Assembly (NCBI GenBank): GCA_964019165.1
Contig: OZ025282.1
Coordinates: 6,927,131 to 6,991,130, forward strand
Direction of reading: 5' to 3'
DNA from: Mastigias papua
Taxonomy: Eukaryota; Cnidaria; Scyphozoa; Rhizostomeae; Mastigiidae
Length of the DNA: 64,000 nt
How positions within the stretch are numbered: the stretch's first letter is position 1; each line of letters opens with the position of its first letter. This document shows, piece by piece, positions 47,501-60,708 of the stretch. Both the position numbers and the translations under genes were made by a program. A model generated the notes under the pieces. That model was not told the origin of the DNA. It saw only the letters and a program-made list of their open reading frames with translations, and made no database searches.

Positions 47501-48166
47501 TCTCTCAATGCCACTACAGGTGAGTCACCATTCTACTTATTATACGGACGAGAACCACGCCTACCTATTGATGCGGCCCTTATTTTGCCCGATTCAAATG
47601 TATCGACATCAGTTGCGCAGCTTCGTGCTAAAATTGTTGAAAACATTGAAAGTGCTCAACAGCTTATTCTCTCGAACACGCAACTGGCTCAACAAAAAAT
47701 GAAATCGTACTATGATAAGAAGGCTTCACCTGTTCCTTTCGAAGTCGGTAGTCGCGTATGGGTATACACCCCGAAGAAAAAAAAGGGCTTATCAAAAAAA
47801 CTCCAGCACAATTTTCACGGACCATATCGTATTGTCGCTAAATTGTCGCCCGTTCATTTCAAATTACGCACTCTAGATAATCGTCCAGTTTCAGTTCCAG
47901 TGCACGCAAATCGTCTTAAGCCATATTATGACCCGGCTGATCGCCCTATTGAACCGCCGAATGACGACCTTATAACACCGGATCTCCAGGAGTCAGATTT
48001 ACCGTCGGATAGCTTTGTCTCAGAAGTCTTACCAGATGTTCCTAGCACTCTCTCTGAGGGAAATTCGGTTCCAACTCCATTAAATGTTGACAATACAGAA
48101 GAATCAGAGCCGCCGATTACGCGTCCAGAAGATCGATTCCAGCCAGCCATAATTCGCGCTATATAA
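44564..48166 (+). CDS. pol: Retrotransposon Pol: end of protease, RT, RNase H, integrase
   Basis: Open from 44564 to TAA 48164-48166 with no authentic own start; it is part of Gag-Pol. Positions below count from codon 44663. The end of the protease is [13 protein letters not shown] has [10 protein letters not shown] and YIDD at 369-372 (nt 45767). RNase H has LYTDAS with Asp 518, then TEREALAV and TDHGSL. The integrase zinc finger is His 747, His 754 and cysteines of WCNSCVDC (781-787). The integrase core has Asp 816 (MDALGP), Asp 876 (SDRGPN) and Glu 912 (VERFNG), a DD35E spacing. A GPY/F-like HGPYRIV motif lies near 1053, then [11 protein letters not shown] and an acidic Pro/Ser tail. Pol copies the RNA into DNA and integrates it. 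All catalytic residues are present. Confidence 0.95.
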   Translation, partial: NRKWGHVPVTGAVSFDLSIGQCDYDCNAVVVPDLSYNVVLGRDFLQKYRAVVDVGNEKVTFAGNDSVCFANGDTPPLTADVRIARTFVIDGSSEVVIPAVLTSFPSEPAVGLIEGVPKLSDRYHLLCASTLCQPDSDGKVTLRLINPSDSPVLIHKGATIAKFEETKVTDDIIPLDSDPSVSAMDSHVNTASGMTPLKFSCLPSRNLSSQENHKLQTLLDQYSDIFAKSTLDLGHTTIVQHGIDTGKAMPIKQQPYRVSHSQKASIEKHINEMLDQGIIEVSSSPWSSPVVLVKKKDGGTRFCIDYRKLNAVTRKDSYPLPRIDDALDSLAGAKYFSTLDLQSGYHQVAMHPDSKEKTAFISHAGLYQFNVLSFGLTNAPPQFQRLMSRILHGLEWKICLVYIDDVIIFSSSFSDHLSRLKTVFDRFRAANLKLKPSKCHFAQDSVNYLGFIVSSSGIAPDPQKLEAVKSFPTPKTVKEVRSFLGLCNYYRRFVEGFSKIASPLNTLTRKNISFVWTPDCETAFSELKKRLCSPPILAYPNFSAPFHLYTDASQTALGYILGQIVDGKEVVLAYGGRELTVTEKRYSTTEREALAVVDGIKRYQPYLSGKRFFVHTDHGSLSWLMKVRDPTGRLARWALQLQQYDFEIIHRAGTLNGNADALSRRSYAPPQHLIKPESIPSSLTRPVAVIEHPCPQPDSLAKLQREDRDLADIIRYLESTQLPADDSQARSLLLSIDDFYLDENEILCHLWSPGKRRARSLSSQVVIPASLCHEILVACHDDPTGSHFGITKTYEKIRARYYWPNMYKDVAHWCNSCVDCAMKKIPRRAHKAPLLPIPVQGAFDRIAMDALGPFPPSHDGNRYIIVFSDYYTRWPEAFALPSIEAPRIAELLINEIVARHGAPRALLSDRGPNFMASIVKEVCKLLNTRRLHTTAYHPQTDGLVERFNGTLAEALSMYVSTNQKDWDKHLPLVLFAYRVSLNATTGESPFYLLYGREPRLPIDAALILPDSNVSTSVAQLRAKIVENIESAQQLILSNTQLAQQKMKSYYDKKASPVPFEVGSRVWVYTPKKKKGLSKKLQHNFHGPYRIVAKLSPVHFKLRTLDNRPVSVPVHANRLKPYYDPADRPIEPPNDDLITPDLQESDLPSDSFVSEVLPDVPSTLSEGNSVPTPLNVDNTEESEPPITRPEDRFQPAIIRAI

Positions 48167-48213
48167 ACTGCCTATGGACATCCATCCCCAGCTCAAGCCG
48201 GGAGGCTTGTCCT

Positions 48214-48225
48214 AAAAGGGGGGAG
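48214..48225 (+). promoter_or_regulatory. Polypurine tract
   Basis: AAAAGGGGGGAG ends three bases before the TG of the 3' LTR. This is the expected place for the plus-strand DNA primer left by RNase H. Confidence 0.88.
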
Positions 48226-48228
48226 TCA

Positions 48229-48706
48229 TGTTACGAAAAGGAGGCTCATCGCCAGTTTGCACAGATTGAGGAATGACGTTATAACTATTTCAAAATTAAA
48301 TCGCAACTGCTGGTGCAATAATTGCATCAGAAACCCGTAGGAAGAACCAGATTGGACAATTTACTGTTAATTCTTATTTTTAGTTCATTTCGTAATCTAT
48401 TAGCTGTGAGTTATAAAAGGCGTAGTTTTAGAGGTAGATGGGAGTCTTTTTGGTTAGAGAGAAGTAGACGTTCTGCCAAGCTGGTATTATTTTTTAGAAA
48501 ACTCTGATAGTATAGCGTAGGGCACATCAAGATTGACCCGTTGAATTCAAGAGAAGGTCCTTGCCGATAGATTCCTGTATCAAGCCTTCAGGTCGTAAGT
48601 TTTATTCTTAATCGTAAATAGAACGTTGAAATATCGTACAGATTTTTAAGAAATTGTTGCCCTAAGAACTCACAGTTGAGCCCCTTCATAAAAGATAGGC
48701 TTAACA
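48229..48706 (+). repeat. 3' LTR, 478 bp
   Basis: Same length and ends as the 5' LTR (TGTTACG..TTAACA) and differs at two bases. It carries its own TATAAAAGG at 48412-48420 and could drive transcription outward into the right satellite array. No canonical AATAAA was seen. Confidence 0.96.
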
Positions 48707-48710
48707 CTAT
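48707..48710. repeat. Right target-site duplication CTAT
   Basis: Directly follows the CA end of the 3' LTR and matches 42217-42220. Confidence 0.9.
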
Positions 48711-49776
48711 AACCATGGTATTTTGCCCAAAATTGACCAAAATTGAAATTGATTGATTTTGATTGCAGATTGAAAAGTGATGAAAATGAGCGATTTTTGG
48801 CCAAAAAGTAAGGCTATAACCTTGGTATTTTGCCCAAAAATGACCAAAATTGAAATTGATTGATTTTGATTGCAGATTGAAAAGTGATGAAAATGAGCGA
48901 TTTTTGGCCAAAAAGTAAGGCTATAACCTTGGTATTTTGCCCAAAAATGACCAAAATTGAAATTGATTGATTTTGATTGCAGATTGAAAAGTGATGAAAA
49001 TGAGCGATTTTTGGCCAAAAATTAAGGCTATAACCATGGTATTTTGCCCAAAAATGACCAAAATTGAAATTGATTGATTTTGATTGCAGATTGAAAAGTG
49101 ATGAAAATGAGCGAATTTTGGCCAAAAAGTAAGGCTATAACCATGGTATTTTGCCCAAAAATGACCAAACTTGAAATTGATTGATTTTGATTGCAGATTG
49201 AAAAGTGATGAAAATGAGCGATTTTTGGCCAAAAAGTAAGGCTATAACCATGGTATTTTGCCCAAAATTGACAATAATTGAAATTGATTGATTTTGATTG
49301 CAGATTGAAAAGTGATGAAAATGAGCGATTTTTGGCCAAAAAGTAAGGCTATAACCTTGGTATTTTGCCCAAAAATGACCAAAATTGAAATTGATTGATT
49401 TTGATTGCAGATTGAAAAGTGATGAAAATGAGCGATTTTTGGCCAAAAACTAAGGCTATAACCTTGGTATTTTGCCCACAAATGAACAAAATTGAAATTG
49501 ATTGATTTTGATTGCAGATTGAAAAGTGATGAAAATGAGCGATTTTTGGCCAAAAAGTAAGGCTATAACCTTGGTATTTTGCCCAAACATGACAAAAATT
49601 GAAATTGATTGATGTTGATTGCAGAATGAAAAGTGATGAAAATGAGCGATTTTTGGCCAAAAAGTAAGGCTATAACCTTGGTATTTTGCCCAAAAATGAC
49701 CAAAATTGAAATTGATTGATTTTGATTGCAGATTGAAAAGTGATGAAAATGAGCGATTTTTGGCCAAAAAGTAAGG

Positions 49777-52125
49777 CTATAACCATGGTATATTGCCCAA
49801 AATTGACAATAATTGAAATTGATTGATTTTGATTGCAGATTGAAAAGTGATGAAAATGAGCGATTTTTGGCAAAAAAAAGTAAGGCTATAACCTTGGTAT
49901 TTTGCCCAAAAATGACCAAAATTGAAATTGATTGATTTTGATTGCAGATTGAAAAGTGATGAAAATGAGCGATTTTTGGCCAAAAAGTAAGGCTATAACC
50001 ATGGTATTTTGCCCAAAAATGACCAAAATTGAAATTGATTGATTTTGATTGCAGATTGAAAAGTGATGAAAATGAGCGATTTTTGGCCAAAAAGTAAGGC
50101 TATAACCTTGGTATTTTGCCCAAAAATGACCAAAATTGAAATTGATTGATTTTGATTGCAGATTGAAAAGTGATGAAAATGAGCGATTTTTGGCCAAAAA
50201 GTAAGGCTATAACCTTGGTATTTTGCCCAAAAATGACCAAAATTGAAATTGATTGATGTTGATTGCAGATTGAAAAGTGATGAAAATGAGCGATTTTTGG
50301 CCATAAAGTAAGGCTATAACCATGGTATTTTGCCCAAAAATGACCAAAATTGAAATTGATTGATTTTGATTGCAGATTGAAAAGTGATGAAAATGAGCGA
50401 TTTTTGGCCAAAAAGTAAGGCTATAACCTTGGTATTTTGCCCAAAAATGACCAAAATTGAAATTGATTGATTTTGATTGCAGATTGAAAAGTGATGAAAA
50501 TGAGCGCATTTTGGCCAAAAAGTAAGGCTATAACCATGGTATATTGCCCAAAAATGACAATAATTGAAATTGACTGATTTTGATTGCAGATTGAAAAGTG
50601 ATGAAAATGAGCGATTTTTGGCCAAAAAGTAAGGCTATAACCATGGTATTTTGCCCAAAAATGATCAAAATTGAAATTGATTGATTTTGATTGCAGATTG
50701 AAAAGTGATGAAAATGAGCGATTTTTGGCCAAAAAGTAAGGCTATAACCTTGGTATTTTGCCCAAAAATGACCAAAATTGAAATTGATTGATTTTGATTG
50801 CAGATTGAAAAGTGATGAAAATGAGCGATTTTTGGCCAAAAAGTAAGGCTATAACCTTGGTATTTTGCCCAAAGATGACCAAAATTGAAATTGATTGATT
50901 TTGATTGCAGATTGAAAAGTGATGAAAATGAGCGATTTTTGGCCAAAAAGTAAGGCTATAACCATGGTATATTGCCCAAAAATGACAATAATTGACATTC
51001 ATTGATTTTGATTGCAGATTGAAAAGTGATGAAAATGAGCGATTTTTGGCCAAAAAGTAAGGCTATAACCATGGTATATTGCCCAAAAATGACAATAATT
51101 GAAATTGATTGATTTTGATTGCAGATTGAAAAGTGATGAAAATGAGCGATTTTTGGCAAAAAAAAGTAAGGCTATAACCTTGGTATTTTGCCCAAAAATG
51201 ACCAAAATTGAAATTGATTGATTTTGATTGCAGATTGAAAAGTGATGAAAATGAGCGATTTTTGGCCAAAAAGTAAGGCTATAACCATGGTATTTTGCCC
51301 AAAAATGACCAAAATTGAAATTGATTGATTTTGATTGCAGATTGAAAAGTGATGAAAATGAGCGATTTTTGGCCAAAAAGTAAGGCTATAACCTTGGTAT
51401 TTTGCCCAAAAATGACCAAAATTGAAATTGATTGATTTTGATTGCAGATTGAAAAGTGATGAAAATGAGCGATTTTTGGCCAAAAAGTAAGGCTATAACC
51501 TTGGTATTTTGCCCAAAAATGACCAAAATTGAAATGGATTGATGTTGATTGCAGATTGAGAAGTGATGAAAATGAGCGATTTTTGGCCATGAAGTAAGGC
51601 TATAACCATGGTATTTTGCCCAAAAATGACCAAAATTGAAATTGATTGATTTTGATTGCAGATTGAAAAGTGATGAAAATGAGCGATTTTTGGCCAAAAA
51701 GTAAGGCTATAACCTTGGTATTTTGCCCAAAAATGACCAAAATTGAAATTGATTGATTTTGATTGCAGATTGAAAAGTGATGAAAATGAGCGCATTTTGG
51801 CCAAAAAGTAAGGCTATAACCATGGTATATTGCCCAAAAATGACAATAATTGAAATTGATTGATTTTGATTGCAGATTGAAAAGTGATGAAAATGAGCGA
51901 TTTTTGGCCAAAAAGTAAGGCTATAACCATGGTATTTTGCCCAAAAATGACCAAAATTGAAATTGATTGATTTTGATTGCAGATTGAAAAGTGATGAAAA
52001 TGAGCGATTTTTGGCCAAAAAGTAAGGCTATAACCTTGGTATTTTGCCCAAAAATGACCAAAATTGAAATTGATTGATTTTGATTGCAGATTGAAAAGTG
52101 ATGAAAATGAGCGATTTTTGGCCAA
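49777..52125. repeat. Duplication of twelve monomers (1286 bp)
   Basis: A rare GGCAAAAAAAAGTAAGG insertion occurs at about 49868 and 51154, and monomers after each copy match in order. The 1286-bp offset is 12 x 107 plus 2, the 2 bp coming from that insertion. Confidence 0.82.
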
Positions 52126-52241
52126 AAAGTAAGGCTATAACCTTGGTATTTTGCCCAAAAATGACCAAAATTGAAATTGATTGATTTTGATTGCAGATTG
52201 AAAAGTGATGAAAATGAGCGATTTTTGGCCAAAAAGTAAGG

Positions 52242-54880
52242 CTATAACCATGGTATATTGCCCAAAAATGACAATAATTGACATTCATTGATTTTGATTG
52301 CAGATTGAAAAGTGATGAAAATGAGCGAATTTTGGCCAAAAAGTAAGGCTATAACCTTGGTATTTTGCCCAAAAATGACCAAAATTGAAATTGATTGATT
52401 TTGATTGCAGATTGAAAAGTGATGAAAATGAGCGATTTTTGGCCAAAAAGTAAGGCTATAACCTTGGTATTTTGCCCAAAAATGACAAAAATTGAAATTG
52501 ATTGATGTTGATTGCAGATTGAAAAGTGATGAAAATGAGCGATTTTTGGCCAAAAAGTAAGGCTATAACCTTGGTATTTTGCCCAAAAATGACCAAAATT
52601 GAAATTGATTGATTTTGATTGCAGATTGAAAAGTGATGAAAATGAGCGATTTTTGGCCAAAAAGTAAGGCTATAACCTTGGTATTTTGCCCAAACATGAC
52701 CAAAATTGAAATTGATTGATTTTGATTGCAGATTGAAAAGTGATGAAAATGAGCGACCTTTGGCCAAAAAGTAAGGCTATAACCATGGTATTTTGCCCAA
52801 AAATGACCAAAATTGAAATTGATTGATTTTGATTGCAGATTGAAAAGTGATGAAAATGAGCGAATTTTGGCCAAAAAGTAAGGCTATAACCATGGTATTT
52901 TGCCCAAAATTGACAAAAATTGAAATTGATTGATTTTGATTGCAGATTGAAAAGTGATGAAAATGAGCGATTTTTGGCCAAAAAGTAAGGCTATAACCTT
53001 GGTATTTTGCCCAAAAATGACCAAAATTGAAATTGATTGATTTTGATTGCAGATTGAAAAGTAATGAAATTGAGCGATGTTTGGCCAAAAAGTAAGGCTA
53101 TAGCCTTGGTATTTTGCCCAAAAGTGACCAAAATTGAAATTGATTGATTTTGATTGCAGATTGAAAAGTGATGAAAATGAGCGAATTTTGGCCATAAAGT
53201 AAGGCTATAACCATGGTATTTTGCCCAAAAATGACCAAAATTGAAATTGATTGATTTTGATTGCAGATTGAAAAGTGATGAAAATGAGCGATTTTTGGCC
53301 AAAAAGTAAGGCTATAACCTTGGTATTTTGCCCAAAAATGACCAAAATTGAAATTGATTGATTTTGATTGCAGATTGAAAAGTGATGAAAATGAGCGCAT
53401 TTTGGCCAAAAAGTAAGGCTATAACCATGGTATATTGCCCAAAAATGACAATAATTGAAATTGATTGATTTTGATTGCAGATTGAAAAGTGATGAAAATG
53501 AGCGAATTTTGGCCAAAAAGTAAGGCTATAACCATGGTATTTTGCCCAAAATTGACAAAAATTGAAATTGATTGATTTTGATTGCAGATTGAAAAGTGAT
53601 GAAAATGAGCGATTTTTGGCCAAAAAGTAAGGCTATAACCTTGGTATTTTGCCCAAAAATGACCAAAATTGAAATTGATTGATTTTGATTGCAGATTGAA
53701 AGGTGATGAAAATGAGCGATTTTTGGCCAAAAAGTAAGGCTATAACCTTGGTATATTGCCCAATAATGACCAAACTTGAAATTGATTGATTTTGATTGCA
53801 GATTGAAAAGTGATGAAAATGAGCGATTTTTGGCCAAAAACTAAGGCTATAACCATGGTATTTTGCCCAAAAATGACCAAAATTGAAATTGATTGATTTT
53901 GATTGCAGATTGAAAAGTGATGAAAATGAGCGAATTTTGGCCAAAAAGTAAGGCTATAACCATGGTAGTTTGCCCAAAAATGACCAAAATTGAAATTGAT
54001 TGATGTTGATTGCAGATTGAAAAGTGATGAAAATGAGCGATTTTTGGCCATAAAGTAAGGCTATAACCATGGTATTTTGCCCAAAAATGACCAAAATTGA
54101 AATTGATTGATTTTGATTGCAGATTGAAAAGTGATGAAAATGAGCGATTTTTGGCCAAAAAGTAAGGCTATAACCTTGGTATTTTGCCCAAAAATGACCA
54201 AAATTGAAATTGATTGATTTTGATTGCAGATTGAAAAGTGATGAAAATGAGCGATTTTTGGCCAAAAAGTAAGGCTATAACCTTGGTATTTTGCCCAAAA
54301 ATGACAAAAATTGAAATTGATTGATGTTGATTGCAGATTGAAAAGTGATGAAAATGAGCGATTTTTGGCCAAAAAGTAAGGCTATAACCTTGGTATTTTG
54401 CCCAAAAATGACCAAAATTGAAATTGATTGATTTTGATTGCAGATTGAAAAGTGATGAAAATGAGCGATTTTTGGCCAAAAAGTAAGGCTATAACCTTGG
54501 TATTTTGCCCAAACATGACCAAAATTGAAATTGATTGATTTTGATTGCAGATTGAAAAGTGATGAAAATGAGCGATTTTTGGCCAAAAAGTAAGGCTATA
54601 ACCATGGTATTTTGCCCAAAAATGACCAAAATTGAAATTGATTGATTTTGATTGCAGATTGAAAAGTGATGAAAATGAGCGAATTTTGGCCAAAAAGTAA
54701 GGCTATAACCATGGTATTTTGCCCAAAATTGACAAAAATTGAAATTGATTGATTTTGATTGCAGATTGAAAAGTGATGAAATGAGCGATTTTTGGCCAAA
54801 AAGTAAGGCTATAACCTTGGTATTTTGCCCAAAAATGACCAAAATTGAAATTGATTGATTTTGATTGCAGATTGAAAAGT
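52242..54880. repeat. Duplication of seventeen monomers (1819 bp) in the right array
   Basis: Runs of monomers from 52242 match those from 54061 at an offset of 1819 bp, including the GTAATGAAATTGAGCGATG variant (about 53061 and 54879). The second copy has collected several one-base deletions. Confidence 0.75.
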
Positions 54881-57577
54881 AATGAAATTGAGCGATGTTT
54901 GGCCAAAAGTAAGGCTATAGCCTTGGTATTTTGCCCAAAAGTGACCAAAATTGAAATTGATTGATTTTGATTGCAGATTGAAAAGTGATGAAAATGAGCG
55001 ATTTTGGCCAAAAAGTAAGGCTATAACCTTGGTATTTTGCCCAAAAATGACCAAAATTGAAATTGATTGATTTTGATTGCAGATTGAAAAGTGATGAAAA
55101 TGAGCGATTTTTGGCCAAAAAGTAAGGCTATAACCATGGTATATTGCCCAATAATGACCAAACTTGAAATTGATTGATTTTGATTGCAGATTGAAAAGTG
55201 ATGACAATGAGCGATTTTTGGCCAAAAATTAAGGCTATAACCTTGGTATTTTGCCCAAAAATGACCAAAATTGAAATTGATTGATTTTGATTGCAGATTG
55301 AAAAGTGATGAAAATGAGCGATTTTTGGCCAAAAAGTAAGGCTATAACCTTGGTATTTTGCCCAAAAATGACCAAAATTGAAATTGATTGATTTTGATTG
55401 CAGATTGAAAAGTGATGAAAATGAGCGCATTTTGGCCAAAAAGTAAGGCTATAACCATGGTATATTGCCCAAAAATGACAATAATTGAAATTGATTGATT
55501 TTGATTGCAGATTGAAAAGTGATGAAAATGAGCGAATTTTGGCCAAAAAGTAAGGCTATAACCATGGTATTTTGCCCAAAATTGACCAAAATTGAAATTG
55601 ATTGATTTTGATTGCAGATTGAAAAGTGATGAAAATGAGCGATTTTTGGCCAAAAAGTAAGGCTATAACCTTGGTATTTTGCCCAAAAATGACCAAAATT
55701 GAAATTGATTGATTTTGATTGCAGATTGAAAAGTGATGAAAATGAGCGATTTTTGGCCAAAAAGTAAGGCTATAACCATGGTATATTGCCCAATAATGAC
55801 CAAACTTGAAATTGATTGATTTTGATTGCAGATTGAAAAGTGATGAAAATGAGCGATTTTTGGCCAAAAACTAAGGCTATAACCATGGTATTTTGCCCAA
55901 AAATGACCAAAATTGAAATTGATTGATTTTGATTGCAGATTGAAAAGTGATGAAAATGAGCGAATTTTGGCCAAAAAGTAAGGCTATAACCATGGTATTT
56001 TGCCCACAAATGACCAAAATTGAAATTGATTGATGTTGATTGCAGATTGAAAAGTGATGAAAATGAGCGATTTTTGGCCAAAAAGTAAGGCTATAACCTT
56101 GGTATTTTGCCCAAAAATGACCAAAATTGAAATTGATTGATTTTGATTGCAGATTGAAAAGTGATGAAAATGAGCGATTTTTGGCCAAAAAGTAAGGCTG
56201 TAGCCATGGTAGTTTGCCCAAAAATGACCAAAATTGAAATTGATTGATGTTGATTGCAGATTGAAAAGTGATGAAAATGAGCGATTTTTGGCCAAAAAGT
56301 AAGGCTATAACCTTGGTATTTTGCCCAAACATGACCAAAATTGAAATTGATTGATTTTGATTGCAGATTGACAAGTGATGAAAATGAGCGATTTTTGGCC
56401 AAAAAGTAAGGCTATAACCTTGGTATTTTGCCCAAAAATGACCAAAATTGAAATTGATTGATTTTGATTGCAGATTGACAAGTGATGAAAATGAGCGAAT
56501 TTTGGCCAAAAAGTAAGGCTATAACCATGGTATTTTGCCCAAAAATGACCAAAATTGAAATTGATTGATTTTGATTGCAGATTGAAAAGTGATGAAAATG
56601 AGCGAATTTTGGCCAAAAAGTAAGGCTATAACCATGATGGTATTTTGCCCAAAAATGACCAAAATTGAAATTGATTGATTTTGATTGCAGATTGAAAAGT
56701 GATGAAAATGAGCGATTTTTGGCCGAAAAGTAAGGCTATAACCATGGTATTTTGCCCAAAATTGACAATAATTGAAATTGATTGATTTTGATTGCAGATT
56801 GAAAAGTGATGAAAATGAGCGATTTTTGGCCAAAAAGTAAGGCTATAACCATGGTATGTTGCCCAAAAATGACCAAAATTGAAATTGATTGATGTTGATT
56901 GCAGATTGAAAAGTGATGAAAATGAGCGATTTTTGGCCAAAAAGTAAGGCTATAACCTTGGTATTTTGCCCAAAAATGACCAAAATTGAAATTGATTGAT
57001 TTTGATTGCAGATTGAAAAGTGATGAAAATGAGCGACCTTTGGCCAAAAAGTAAGGCTATAACCATGGTAGTTTGCCCAAAATTGACAAAAATTGAAATT
57101 GATTGATTTTGATTGCAGATTGAAAAGTGATGAAAATGAGCGATTTTTGGCCAAAAAGTAAGGCTATAACCATGGTATATTGCCCAACAATGACAATAAT
57201 TGAAATTGATTGATTTTGATTGCAGATTGAAAAGTGATGAAAATGAGCGAATTTTGGCCAAAAAGTAAGGCTATAACCTTGGTATTTTGCCCAAAAATGA
57301 CCAAAATTGAAATTGATTGATTTTGATTGCAGATTGAAAAGTGATGAAATTGAGCGATTTTTGGCCAAAAAGTAAGGCTATAGCCTTGGTATTTTGCCCA
57401 AAAGTGACCAAAATTGAAATTGATTGATTTTGATTGCAGATTGAAAAGTGATGAAAATGAGCGAATTTTGGCCATAAAGTAAGGCTATAACCATGGTATT
57501 TTGCCCAAAAATGACCAAAATTGAAATTGATTGATTTTGATTGCAGATTGAAAAGTGATGAAAATGAGCGATTTTTG

Positions 57578-57621
57578 GCCGAAAAGTAAGGCTATTTTTG
57601 GCCGAAAAGTAAGGCTATAAC
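57578..57621. repeat. Local 22-bp direct duplication inside one monomer
   Basis: GGCCGAAAAGTAAGGCTA occurs twice, 22 bp apart, joined through TTTTT. It is the only such partial-monomer duplication I saw, and resembles replication slippage at the TTTTTGGCC block. Confidence 0.8.
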
Positions 57622-60600
57622 CTTGGTATTTTGCCCAAAAATGACCAAAATTGAAATTGATTGATTTTGATTGCAGATTGAAAAGTGATGAAAATGAGCG
57701 CATTTTGGCCAAAAAGTAAAGCTATAACCATGGTATTTTGCCCAAAAATGACCAAAATTGAAATTGATTGATTTTGATTGCAGATTGAAAAGTGATGAAA
57801 ATGAGCGATTTTTGGCCAGAAAGTAAGGCTATAACCTTGGTATTTTGCCCAAAAATGACCAAAATTGAAATTGATTGATTTTGATTGCAGATTGAAAAGT
57901 GATGAAAATGAGCGATTTTTGGCCAAAAAGTAAGGCTATAACCATGGTATATTGCCCAAAAATGACAATAATTGAAATTGATTGATTTTGATTGCAGATT
58001 GAAAAGTGATGAAAATGAGCGATTTTTGGCCAAAAAGTAAGGCTATAACCTTGGTATTTTGCCCAAAAATGACCAAAATTGAAATTGATTGATTTTGATT
58101 GCAGATTGAAAAGTGATGAAATTGAGCGATTTTTGGCCAAAAAGTAAGGCTATAGCCTTGGTATTTTGCCCAAAAGTGACCAAAATTGAAATTGATTGAT
58201 TTTGATTGCAGATTGAAAAGTGATGAAAATGAGCGAATTTTGGCCATAAAGTAAGGCTATAACCATGGTATTTTGCCCAAAAATGACCAAAATTGAAATT
58301 GATTGATTTTGATTGCAGATTGAAAAGTGATGAAAATGAGCGATTTTTGGCCAAAAAGTAAGGCTATAACCTTGGTATTTTGCCCAAAAATGACCAAAAT
58401 TGAAATTGATTGATTTTGATTGCAGATTGAAAAGTGATGAAAATGAGCGATTTTTGGCCAAAAAGTAAGGCTATAACCATGGTATATTGCCCAATAATGA
58501 CCAAACTTGAAATTGATTGATTTTGATTGCAGATTGAAAAGTGATGAAAATGAGCGATTTTTGGCCAAAAACTAAGGCTATAACCATGGTATTTTGCCCA
58601 AAAATGACCAAAATTGAAATTGATTGATTTTGATTGCAGATTGAAAAGTGATGAAAATGAGCGATTTTTGGCCAAAAAGTAAGGCTATAACCATGGTATT
58701 TTGCCCAAAAATGACCAAAATTGAAATTGATTGATGTTGATTGCAGATTGAAAAGTGATGAAAATGAGCGATTTTTGGCCAAAAAGTAAGGCTATAACCT
58801 TGGTATTTTGCCCAAAAATGACCAAAATTGAAAGTGATTGATTTTGATTGCAGATTGAAAAGTGATGAAAATGAGCGATTTTTGGCCAAAAAGTAAGGCT
58901 ATAACCATGGTATATTGCCCAAAAATGACAATAATTGAAATTGATTGATTTTGATTGCAGATTGAAAAGTGATGAAAATGAGCGAATTTTGGCCAAAAAG
59001 TAAGGCTATAACCTTGGTATTTTGCCCAAAAATGACCAAAATTGAAATTGATTGATTTTGATTGCAGATTGAAAAGTGATGAAAATGAGCGAATTTCGGC
59101 CGAAAAGTAAGGCTATAACCATGGTATTTTGCCCAAAATTGACAAAAATTGAAATTGATTGATTTTGATTGCAGATTGAAAAGTGATGAAAATGAGCGAT
59201 TTTTGGCCAAAAAGTAAGGCTATAACCTTGGTATTTTGCCCAAAAATGACCAAAATTGAAATTGATTGATTTTGATTGCAGATTGAAAAGTGATGAAAAT
59301 GAGCGTATTTTGGCCAAAAAGTAAAGCTATAACCATGGTATTTTGCCCAAAAATGACCAAAATTGAAATTGATTGATTTTGATTGCAGATTGAAAAGTGA
59401 TGAAAATGAGCGATTTTTGGCCAGAAAGTAAGGCTATAACCTTGGTATTTTGCCCAAAAATGACCAAAATTGAAATTGATTGATTTTGATTGCAGATTGA
59501 AAAGTGATGAAAATGAGCGATTTTTGGCCAAAAAGTAAGGCTATAACCATGGTATATTGCCCAAAAATGACAATAATTGAAATTGATTGATTTTGATTGC
59601 AGATTGAAAAGTGATGAAAATGAGCGATTTTTGGCCAAAAAGTAAGGCTATAACCTTGGTATTTTGCCCAAAAATGACCAAAATTGAAATTGATTGATTT
59701 TGATTGCAGATTGAAAAGTGATGAAATTGAGCGATTTTTGGCCAAAAAGTAAGGCTATAGCCTTGGTATTTTGCCCAAAAGTGACCAAAATTGAAATTGA
59801 TTGATTTTGATTGCAGATTGAAAAGTGATGAAAATGAGCGAATTTTGGCCATAAAGTAAGGCTATAACCATGGTATTTTGCCCAAAAATGACCAAAATTG
59901 AAATTGATTGATTTTGATTGCAGATTGAAAAGTGATGAAAATGAGCGATTTTTGGCCAAAAAGTAAGGCTATAACCTTGGTATTTTGCCCAAAAATGACC
60001 AAAATTGAAATTGATTGATTTTGATTGCAGATTGAAAAGTGATGAAAATGAGCGATTTTTGGCCAAAAAGTAAGGCTATAACCATGGTATATTGCCCAAT
60101 AATGACCAAACTTGAAATTGATTGATTTTGATTGCAGATTGAAAAGTGATGAAAATGAGCGATTTTTGGCCAAAAAGTAAGGCTATAACCTTGGTATTTT
60201 GCCCAAAAATGACCAAAATTGAAATTGATTGATTTTGATTGCAGATTGAAAAGTGATGAAAATGAGCGATTTTTGGCCAAAAAGTAAGGCTATAACCATG
60301 GTATATTGCCCAAAAATGACAATAATTGAAATTGATTGATTTTGATTGCAGATTGAAAAGTGATGAAAATGAGCGAATTTTGGCCAAAAAGTAAGGCTAT
60401 AACCTTGGTATTTTGCCCAAAAATGACCAAAATTGAAATTGATTGATTTTGATTGCAGATTGAAAAGTGATGAAAATGAGCGAATTTCGGCCGAAAAGTA
60501 AGGCTATAACCATGGTATTTTGCCCAAAATTGACAAAAATTGAAATTGATTGATTTTGATTGCAGATTGAAAAGTGATGAAAATGAGCGATTTTTGGCCA

Positions 60601-60708
60601 AAAAGTAAGGCTATAACCTTGGTATTTTGCCCAAAAATGACCAAAATTGAAATTGATTGATTTTGATTGCAGATTGAAAAGTGATGAAAATGAGCGCATT
60701 TTGGCCAA
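57615..60708. repeat. Duplications of fifteen (1605 bp) and thirteen (1391 bp) monomers
   Basis: Monomers from 57615-58568 recur at 59220-60173 (offset 1605 = 15 x 107). The block 58899-59317, marked by AATTTCGGCCGAAAAG, recurs at 60290-60708 (offset 1391 = 13 x 107). The two offsets overlap in the same stretch, so at least two exchanges are superimposed. Confidence 0.78.

Larger units (their letters stand above)
42221..48706 (+). mobile_element. Full-length Ty3/gypsy-type LTR retrotransposon, young insertion
   Basis: A 6486-bp element inserted in one satellite monomer. Order: 5' LTR, primer-binding site, gag, protease, reverse transcriptase, RNase H, integrase, polypurine tract, 3' LTR. RT before integrase places it in Ty3/gypsy rather than copia. 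No env-like frame lies between pol and the 3' LTR (62 nt). The LTRs differ at 2 of 478 positions, indicating recent insertion. Coding sequence is visibly more GC-rich than the satellite. Gag and pol are joined by a -1 frameshift signal, and a further frame break in the protease probably inactivates this copy. No chromodomain was seen. I cannot assign a clade reliably. Confidence 0.96.

Noticed and set aside
47790..48166. Chromodomain at the end of integrase
   Set aside because: After the GPY/F-like motif the tail is Pro/Ser/Glu-rich, with no aromatic-cage pattern of a chromodomain.
48167..48228. Possible env gene after pol
   Set aside because: Only 62 nt separate the pol stop from the 3' LTR, and they contain the polypurine tract. 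There is no room for an envelope gene.
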